A stretch of 25,982 nucleotides of DNA from a virus, in IMG/VR virus record IMGVR_UViG_3300025941_000087, positions 1-25,982 of that record; one strand, 5' to 3'. Position numbers and translations under genes: made by a program. Below, one piece after another: positions 21,545 through 25,982 of this stretch. Position 1 is the stretch's first letter. Every line of letters starts with the position of its first letter. The notes beneath the pieces were generated by a model that saw only the letters and a program-made list of their open reading frames with translations, did no database searches and was not told the DNA's origin.

Positions 21545-22476
21545 GCGAGCTAGAGCCGCTCTCGGTACCACGCGGTCCGATTACCACGCTGGCGGATGCG
21601 GGGCAGGCACTGAAGGTGATTGCTGTCGCTGAGGCTGCGGAGACGCTGTGGGCACGCGCCAAGGACTCGAAAAAGATGTTCGAGGCGGTGGTGGCGAAGC
21701 TTACCAACCAGGCCGCTTATGCCGTCTGGCGGCAGAATGAGATCGTGCCATCGCAGATCACGGGCGGGCCTGGGCGCGGAAAACGGTTCGTAGAACAACG
21801 ATCCGTTTTACCGGCTGGAGATCCTGGAAAGGACGTTGTTGCCCGCTGGCGCCAGCGGCTGTGCAAGCGGATCAGTGCCAACGCCTGGTGTATGGACCAG
21901 GGGAAGTTTGATGCGGCGTTTGAGGACGCTTTCAGACGTTGTGTCCGCATCTGCGAGCAGGAGAATCTCGGCACCATCCGGGGCACTGAGGGCACTGGCG
22001 AGTTCGAGCGCTACACACCGAGCTTCTACATCGAGAAGGCGCGTGAGGTGCTCGGCGCCATCGACCTCGACCCGGCAAGCAGCGAATACGCGCAGCAGAC
22101 GGTGCGTGCGGGGAATTATTTTACAGTAGCGGACGATGGCCTGTCGCGTGAGTGGTTTGGCCGCGTATGGCTCAATCCGCCGTATCATCGCGAGCTGGCG
22201 CCGCTCTTCATCGACAAGCTGATCGAGGAGCGGATCAACAGACATGTCAGCGCGGCCGTCGTGCTGACCAACAACTCGACCGATACCGTGTGGTTTGAAA
22301 AGGCCGTGCGGTATTGCTCGGCCATCTGCTTCACCAGAGGGCGCATCCGTTTCGAGGTGCCAAACGCCGAGCCGGTGCTGCCGACGCAGGGCCAGGCGTT
22401 TTTATATTTCGGTAATGACCGGACGATTTTTACTGACGTATTTGATGCGGTCGGCTTCTGCGTGGAGCCGCTTTGA
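21541..22476 (+). CDS. Phage N6-adenine DNA methyltransferase (Dam type)
   Basis: 311 residues from ATG 21541 (ATGA overlap). The N-terminal 130 residues are helical (ALKVIAVAEAAETLWARAKDS) and may bind DNA. The C-terminal part matches phage adenine methyltransferases: FYIEKAREVLGAIDLDPASS (SAM region), then RVWLNPPYHRELAPLFIDKLIEE with the catalytic NPPY at residues 212-215, AVVLTNNSTDTVWF and RIRFEVPN. The product is N6-methyladenine in a short recognition site that cannot be read from the protein. It is coupled to the VRR-NUC gene before and the nuclease-like gene after. Confidence 0.85.
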   Translation: MSELEPLSVPRGPITTLADAGQALKVIAVAEAAETLWARAKDSKKMFEAVVAKLTNQAAYAVWRQNEIVPSQITGGPGRGKRFVEQRSVLPAGDPGKDVVARWRQRLCKRISANAWCMDQGKFDAAFEDAFRRCVRICEQENLGTIRGTEGTGEFERYTPSFYIEKAREVLGAIDLDPASSEYAQQTVRAGNYFTVADDGLSREWFGRVWLNPPYHRELAPLFIDKLIEERINRHVSAAVVLTNNSTDTVWFEKAVRYCSAICFTRGRIRFEVPNAEPVLPTQGQAFLYFGNDRTIFTDVFDAVGFCVEPL

Positions 22477-23126
22477 TGGGATACATCAGGGGATCGCCAC
22501 AAACGCTACTCGGCGACTGGTGCGAGCACAACGTGGCAGGCCGCGCGATGAACCACGGCTGGCACGTCCTGCACACGTCGCAGGTTGGCGAAGGCGCCAC
22601 GATGGTGGAGGGCCGCGATGGCAAGGTGGTGATGCCGGATCTTCAGCTCTTCGACCTGATCAGCGGCCGTAAGTCGCGGCTGGTGCAGGTCAAGGCGAAG
22701 CGCGGCGCCTATCGTTACATGAAGCTGCAGATTGACTGCACCGGCATGGACTGGCCGGACTGGGAGGCATGTTGCCGGATCAACGGCAGCGGCGTGCCGG
22801 TAGATCTGGCGCTGGTGCATCTCTACTGGCCATTGCGCTCATCGCCGGAGATGGCGCCCAAGCTGCTGTGGCAGACGGTGGATGTGCTGCGTGAGCGTGA
22901 GCCGATGCGCTTTGAGGACAGGGCATTCCCGCATGGCGCGGCGGTATGGGACGTGAATGCTTTCGATGTCCTGGGTGACATGCCCAACCCGCCAGATGAC
23001 ATCATTGCCGCGGTGCGGGCGATGGGTGCCAGGCTGCGCATCTGGGAGAAGCCGCCCTCGCTGCGGCGGCCACGCCAACGGCCGGCACAGTACGACCTGT
23101 TTGCATGGAATGGTGGTGCGTCGTGA
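22476..23126 (+). CDS. Putative PD-(D/E)xK-like nuclease (216 aa)
   Basis: ATG 22476 overlaps the previous stop (TGATG); a TTG one codon earlier is also possible. The first 90 residues fit a restriction-endonuclease-like fold: E17 in a helix (LLGDWCEHNVAGRAM), VMPDLQLFDL with D55, then LVQVKAKRGAYR where Q71 and K73 would be the (D/E)xK pair. Gln replaces Glu in several known nucleases of this fold. The rest has an aromatic strand (VDLALVHLYWPL) and a basic C-terminus (LRRPRQRPAQYD). Following two methyltransferases, it might be a modification-dependent or recombination nuclease. Confidence in the fold is moderate; the role is inferred. Confidence 0.55.
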   Translation: MGYIRGSPQTLLGDWCEHNVAGRAMNHGWHVLHTSQVGEGATMVEGRDGKVVMPDLQLFDLISGRKSRLVQVKAKRGAYRYMKLQIDCTGMDWPDWEACCRINGSGVPVDLALVHLYWPLRSSPEMAPKLLWQTVDVLREREPMRFEDRAFPHGAAVWDVNAFDVLGDMPNPPDDIIAAVRAMGARLRIWEKPPSLRRPRQRPAQYDLFAWNGGAS

Positions 23127-23371
23127 TGGAGCAGGTGGACTTCCCGCCCGGCTGGAACCGCGATGCAACACTCGCCGACGACGTGCTGGCCGCTGTGCAG
23201 GATGCCGACTGCTGCTGGCTGCAGGTGGTGACGGAGTTGGGCTTTGTGCTGGCGGCGATGCTGCTCGGCCAGGAGAATGAGGCCATGCGGGTGGCGGTTG
23301 CGGAGGCGTTGGCTGGCAAGCTGCTGGAGACGGCACGTAGTGGCCAGATGCCTGGCGTGGTGCTGCAATGA
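23126..23371 (+). CDS. Small acidic helical protein (81 aa)
   Basis: ATG 23126 overlaps the previous stop (TGATG). The protein is mostly helical (ATLADDVLAAVQDADCCWLQVVTELGFVLAAMLLGQENEAMRVAVAEALAGKLLETA), with one moderately hydrophobic stretch that is too polar for a confident membrane helix. No domain recognised. It ends the modification block; a 163-nt non-coding gap with hairpins follows. Confidence 0.55.
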   Translation: MEQVDFPPGWNRDATLADDVLAAVQDADCCWLQVVTELGFVLAAMLLGQENEAMRVAVAEALAGKLLETARSGQMPGVVLQ

Positions 23372-23412
23372 CGACCGTTGCCGACTCAAACGCAGTGGCG
23401 CACAATAGAAAA

Positions 23413-23437
23413 CCGCCAGTGTTGGAAGCACTGGCGG
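23413..23437. other. Perfect 9-bp stem hairpin, CCGCCAGTG / CACTGGCGG
   Basis: The stem is perfect, with a 7-nt TTGGAAG loop. On the minus strand it is followed by a T-rich stretch (GGTTTTCTATT), so it resembles an intrinsic terminator for leftward transcripts. On the plus strand it has no T run. All surrounding genes run rightward, so an RNA structural element or an antisense-transcript stop are both possible. Confidence 0.6.
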
Positions 23438-23449
23438 CCTGTAACTTAA

Positions 23450-23464
23450 CCAAGCGGTGCTTGG
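23450..23464. other. Second hairpin, CCAAGC-GGT-GCTTGG
   Basis: A perfect 6-bp stem with a 3-nt loop sits 12 nt after the first hairpin. With the first it forms a compact structured leader in the 163-nt gap 23372-23534, ahead of the gene at 23535. No T run follows. The rest of the gap shows no further gene, only a weak GGGG/CCCC pairing around 23477-23494. Confidence 0.5.
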
Positions 23465-23534
23465 GCTATGCAAACGGGGTACGTGGTGTCCCCATTCTGC
23501 ACAGCCTCGGCGCCGTCGGCAAGAGGCATGTCTC

Positions 23535-23903
23535 ATGACACCTAATCCGTACGCCCTGGCGGTCGAACTGGCCAGGCCGGTCGTGCGCGGCTACATCTCC
23601 CGCACCGACGTGGACCTGACGCTGGCCCTGGAAACGCCCGACACCGGCGCCTTCCGCATCGCCCAGCATCTGCTCAACGAACGGCTCAGCCGCCTGGAGA
23701 CGCGCCGCGATATCACCCGGCTGCGCATCAGGCGCCGGCTCAAGCCACTGATCGCCATGCGCAAGCCGCCCAACGTACTGCTCGCAGAGGCCCACGACGT
23801 GAACGGCGGTGAAGGGTTCCCGTTTGCCGAGCCGGAGGTGGGCGACATCGTTGCGACCGAAGTCTACTGGGCACTGCCGCAGGGAGGCCGGCGATATGGC
23901 TGA
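23535..23903 (+). CDS. Small basic phage protein (122 aa)
   Basis: The start is ATG 23535 with AGAGGC upstream; a longer upstream frame has no support. The protein is helical and Arg-rich (ISRTDVDLTLALETPDTGAFRIAQHLLNERLSRLETRRDITRLRIRRRLKPLIAMR), then a short acidic end. The N-terminal part (YALAVELARPVVRGYI) may be a helical bundle, and the basic centre could bind nucleic acid. It overlaps the ATPase gene by 8 nt. Function unknown; its place before a RepA-like gene suggests a replication accessory. Confidence 0.55.
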   Translation: MTPNPYALAVELARPVVRGYISRTDVDLTLALETPDTGAFRIAQHLLNERLSRLETRRDITRLRIRRRLKPLIAMRKPPNVLLAEAHDVNGGEGFPFAEPEVGDIVATEVYWALPQGGRRYG

Positions 23904-25197
23904 TACCCTCGACGAGATCCTCGCCGAAGCCGCCCAAAACAAAGAAGAGCAGGACCGGATCTTCAGCGCCTACGAAGCAGGCGAACCCAGACCTCGCCTC
24001 AAGTCCATCCCAGGCGGCAAGGCCGAGAGCGAGGACAGGGCCGAGGCGCCCCCATTCGGACTGCGGCCCGTCCGCATCCTCGACCAAAAGCTAATCCCCC
24101 ATCGGCAGTGGATCTACGGTACCCAGCTCATCCGCGGTTTCGTCACACTGCTGATCGCGCCAGGCGGCACCGGTAAAAGCACGCTCCTGCTGGCAACGTG
24201 CCTGTCCGTCGCCACCGGACGCTCGCTGCTCGGACCTCGCATCTACCAGCAGTGCAACACCGCCCTGCTCAATCTCGAAGACCCTCAGGACGAAATAGAC
24301 CGGCGACTCACCGCCCTCGCCATGCGCTACAATATCGGCGACGCCGACATCGGCGGACGGTTCTACGCATCCCCGCCAGAACGAGGTATCAAGATCGCCG
24401 CCAACGGCGCCGATGGATTCTCCGTCGTCCATCCCGATGAGAAACAAATCATCGAGCGCGTCCGTGACGAGCGCATCGGCCTCCTGGCCGTCGATCCATT
24501 CGCCGAAAGCCACACTCTCGAAGAAAACTCCAACCCCGCCATGATCCAGGCCGCCGCCGCCTGGCGGCGTGTCGCACGCCTGGGAGACTGCGCCGTCATC
24601 CTCTCCCATCACGTCCGCAAAGGCCCCGTGGACAACATCGAGAGCGCCCGTGGCGCCAAGGCACTCACCGACAGCGCCCGCATCGGCCTGCTGCTCAGCA
24701 CCATGACAGCCGAAGACGCCGAAAGCCTCGGTATCGCCGAGGATGAGCGCCTGCAATACGTCCGGCTGGATGACGCCAAAGCCAATATGGCACCCCGCGC
24801 CCCTAAGGCCGCGTGGTTCCACCTCTCCAGCATCACCCTCGATAACGCCGACGCTACCTACACCCACGGCGATCAGGTCGGTGTCATCGAAGCATGGGAG
24901 CCAGAAAATGTCTGGGACACCATCTCAATCAAAGACGCCAACACCATCCTCGACCGCATCGCGGCCGGGAAAGACGGCGAGCCATACACCGATAGCCGAC
25001 GCCACCCAGCCACACGGTGGGCCGGTCACGTCGTCATCGCCGTCATCGACTGTCCGGCCGAACAAGCCGCCAGCATCATCGGCACATGGGTCAGAAACGG
25101 TGTCCTTATCAGGGATGGTTACAAAACCGACAACCGTAAGGCCAGAACCGCCCTCCGCGTCGATGACACCAAGCGCCCAGGCACCCGGTATGAGTGA
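23896..25197 (+). CDS. RepA-like AAA ATPase, putative replicative helicase
   Basis: 433 residues; AGGGAGG about 8 nt before ATG 23896. The N-terminal 60 residues are a charged tail. The RecA-fold core has Walker A APGGTGKST (88-96), a second strand TALLNLEDP with acidic residues (about 122-130), Walker B LLAVD (196-200), and SHHVRKG plus ARGAKALTDSARIG (about 237-265), the sensor region of the AAA_25/RepA group. These hexameric ATPases unwind DNA at plasmid and phage origins. The C-terminal 90 residues are an extra domain (IIGTWVRNGVLIRDGYKTDNRKART) resembling a winged helix. The iteron-rich palindrome 270 nt downstream fits an origin. Codon use is more C-ending here than in the block before. 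Confidence 0.82.
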   Translation: MADTLDEILAEAAQNKEEQDRIFSAYEAGEPRPRLKSIPGGKAESEDRAEAPPFGLRPVRILDQKLIPHRQWIYGTQLIRGFVTLLIAPGGTGKSTLLLATCLSVATGRSLLGPRIYQQCNTALLNLEDPQDEIDRRLTALAMRYNIGDADIGGRFYASPPERGIKIAANGADGFSVVHPDEKQIIERVRDERIGLLAVDPFAESHTLEENSNPAMIQAAAAWRRVARLGDCAVILSHHVRKGPVDNIESARGAKALTDSARIGLLLSTMTAEDAESLGIAEDERLQYVRLDDAKANMAPRAPKAAWFHLSSITLDNADATYTHGDQVGVIEAWEPENVWDTISIKDANTILDRIAAGKDGEPYTDSRRHPATRWAGHVVIAVIDCPAEQAASIIGTWVRNGVLIRDGYKTDNRKARTALRVDDTKRPGTRYE

Positions 25198-25459
25198 GTT
25201 TCCCGAAGGCTTCGCTCTGGAATGGGACGGCCAGGTCTACCGCCCCACGGGAACCCGTGAGCACATCCGCAAAGACAGCACCCTCACCAGGCTGGTGGAC
25301 TGGACCACCCAGTGCCCGTCATGCGGGAAAGAGTTCACCCTCAGCACCTCTCTGTTGTTTCACGCGCCCAGACGACGCTGCGATGCATGCAAGTCGCCCC
25401 GTCGCGTCAAGACCGACCGTAATCTCTTCATGAGCCAAATCCGAGGCGATGCAGCATGA
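25190..25459 (+). CDS. Small zinc-ribbon protein (89 aa)
   Basis: ATG 25190 overlaps the ATPase stop by 8 nt; the longer upstream frame is an overlapping shadow. The protein has a CPSCGKEF motif and a second CDACKS motif about 30 residues later, so a four-Cys zinc ribbon is likely. The C-terminus is basic (RRVKTDRNLF). The N-terminus (EGFALEWDGQVYRPTGTREHIRKD) is a short beta region. Placement after the helicase suggests a replication or DNA-binding accessory. The stop overlaps the next ATG (ATGA). Confidence 0.65.
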   Translation: MSEFPEGFALEWDGQVYRPTGTREHIRKDSTLTRLVDWTTQCPSCGKEFTLSTSLLFHAPRRRCDACKSPRRVKTDRNLFMSQIRGDAA

Positions 25460-25695
25460 CCCAATACCTGTGTTTGTGGCGCGCTTTGTGGCGCGGTGTG
25501 GCGCGCCGTTGGACGGTTGCGCCACAAATTGGCCCCCCATTAAGGGGGGGGCCAAAAAGTTTGTGGCGCGCCCCAACCGTCCTTAGGCGATTTGTAGCGC
25601 ACTTGTGGCGCACCGGCCCACAGCCCATCGGACCCATCGTCGAGCGCATCCTCGAACGCTGCCAAGCTACCAAGGACAACCCCCATGCCGCTTGA
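25456..25695 (+). CDS. Doubtful 79-residue ORF over the iteron/palindrome region
   Basis: The ATG at 25456 overlaps the previous stop, a coupling seen for most genes here. However, the predicted protein (LWRALWRGVARRW, repeated LWR/WRA units, RGGP) is largely dictated by the TTTGTGGCGCG repeats and the inverted repeat at 25511-25582. It has no recognised fold. It may be a real but unusual peptide, or simply an open frame across an origin. Confidence 0.3.
   Translation: MTQYLCLWRALWRGVARRWTVAPQIGPPLRGGPKSLWRAPTVLRRFVAHLWRTGPQPIGPIVERILERCQATKDNPHAA
25473..25612. repeat. Iteron-like repeats TTTGTGGCGCG
   Basis: Copies occur at 25473-25484, 25485-25496, about 25495-25506 (partial), 25519-25528 (inverted), 25560-25570, 25591-25600 (one change) and 25602-25612. 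Spacings of about 10-12 nt between the first three place them on the same face of the helix. The repeats end about 70 nt before the next gene. Confidence 0.65.
25511..25582. other. 72-nt nested inverted repeat, candidate replication origin
   Basis: Three nested stems: GGACGGTTG (25511-25519) with CAACCGTCC (25574-25582); CGCCACAAA (25520-25528) with TTTGTGGCG (25560-25568); TTGGCCCCCC (25529-25538) with GGGGGGCCAA (25546-25555). Together they give 28 paired positions, interrupted by two bulges on the 3' side (25556-25559 and 25569-25573). The loop is ATTAAGG. It sits inside the iteron cluster, 314 nt after the ATPase stop. A cruciform or primer-hairpin origin is the main reading; a strong attenuator before the NusG-like gene is the alternative. 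Confidence 0.6.
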
Positions 25696-25982
25696 CGCAC
25701 TACCAGCTACCCGGTTAGATGCGGCCAACAGGATGTGGGGCCAGCCTCTCGCGGACCCTATGCCTAGCGGATGCCGTCCAGCCTGGTTCGTTGCTGTCAT
25801 CACCTCAGGCCAGATGGCACTCGCCGAAGCCGCACTCCGCGCCGATCACTGGCCATGCCTCTTCCCGCTTCATATCGAACGACACGGCAGCAAGCGCGGC
25901 ACCATCGTGCCTCTCTTCCCTGGCTACGCCTTCGTCCAGTTCAGCCTCGCCAATGACCACTGGCCGGAAATCTACCGCACCA
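25685..25982 (+). CDS. NusG-like transcription antitermination protein, 5' part (cut by window end)
   Basis: The frame opens at ATG 25685, overlapping the doubtful ORF by 11 nt, and runs open to the window edge (99 residues). Residues about 33-95 match the NGN (NusG N-terminal) domain: AWFVAVITSGQMALAEAALRADHWPCLFP, then IVPLFPGYAFVQFSLANDHWPEIY. The PLFPGYAFVQ strand is characteristic. NusG-family proteins bind RNA polymerase and change pausing and termination; phage and RfaH-type copies switch on distant operons. Its place after the early and replication genes suits a late-gene antiterminator. The KOW domain cannot be checked because the gene is truncated here. Confidence 0.78.
   Translation, partial: MPLDALPATRLDAANRMWGQPLADPMPSGCRPAWFVAVITSGQMALAEAALRADHWPCLFPLHIERHGSKRGTIVPLFPGYAFVQFSLANDHWPEIYRT

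Noticed and set aside
24091-24867. 258-codon minus-strand open frame
   Set aside because: Antisense to the RepA-like ATPase; it mirrors codon bias and has no recognisable fold.
25473-25612. CRISPR array
   Set aside because: Repeats are 10-12 nt, unevenly spaced and include an inverted copy; there are no regular spacers and no cas genes.
1-25982. tRNA genes, integrase, attachment site
   Set aside because: No cloverleaf-like sequence, tyrosine/serine recombinase motif or direct att-type repeat could be identified by reading; temperate lifestyle is inferred only from the repressor/Cro switch and RecT.

Overview
The window is a stretch of a GC-rich tailed-phage genome or prophage, probably of podovirus (P22-like) type with an alphaproteobacterial host. 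The host guess rests on a GcrA-family regulator (a family centred on Alphaproteobacteria), the high GC3 and the style of the small Cro-like protein. Genes are packed with 1-8 nt stop/start overlaps (ATGA, GTGA, TGATG). No gap exceeds about 165 nt. No rRNA, tRNA, integrase, transposase or CRISPR array was seen.

Region 1 (1-12690, plus strand) is a late virion module. It holds the tail of a partial structural gene, three fibre or appendage proteins with small partners (171-4333), an S74-chaperone tail spike (4342-5307) and a P22 gp10-like tail hub (5307-6758). An unusual pair of predicted non-haem metal enzymes follows: a 2OG-Fe(II)/aspartyl-hydroxylase-like protein and a cupin (6758-7644). Three DNA-ejection proteins end the module (7648-12690), the middle one carrying an internal SleB-type cell-wall hydrolase domain.

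Region 2 (12509-14031, minus strand) is a cassette of seven very small genes: Cys-rich, secreted-repeat, membrane and ribbon-helix-helix proteins. It runs against the late genes. Region 3 (14116-16351, plus) holds a large unknown virion-like or carbohydrate-active protein and a two-helix membrane protein, converging on a 32-residue membrane mini-protein (16348-16446, minus).

Region 4 (16452-18551, minus) is an early recombination operon: a Cys-rich protein, a coiled-coil protein, a Gp157-like protein and a RecT annealase. It has a well-formed promoter. Region 5 (18559-19156) is the switch: a small XRE repressor (minus) with matching GACA-N7-TGTC operators on both sides, facing a Cro-like gene (plus).

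Region 6 (19146-23371, plus) is a DNA-modification block: Cro-like, GcrA-like, C5-cytosine methyltransferase, small protein, VRR-NUC nuclease, N6-adenine methyltransferase, a putative PD-(D/E)xK nuclease and a small protein. Most of the cytosine methyltransferase gene is also read in a second frame that encodes another recognisable conserved phage protein. Region 7 (23372-25982, plus) is replication and control: tandem hairpins, a small gene, a RepA-like AAA ATPase, a zinc-ribbon protein, an iteron-rich 72-nt nested palindrome that is a candidate replication origin, and the start of a NusG-like antiterminator cut by the window edge.

The strongest leads are the dual-frame methyltransferase locus (19994-20794), the iteron/cruciform (25473-25612), and the leftward promoter that starts transcription inside a dyad able to hide the ribosome-binding site in read-through mRNA (18551-18581). 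All calls were made by eye, without database searches.
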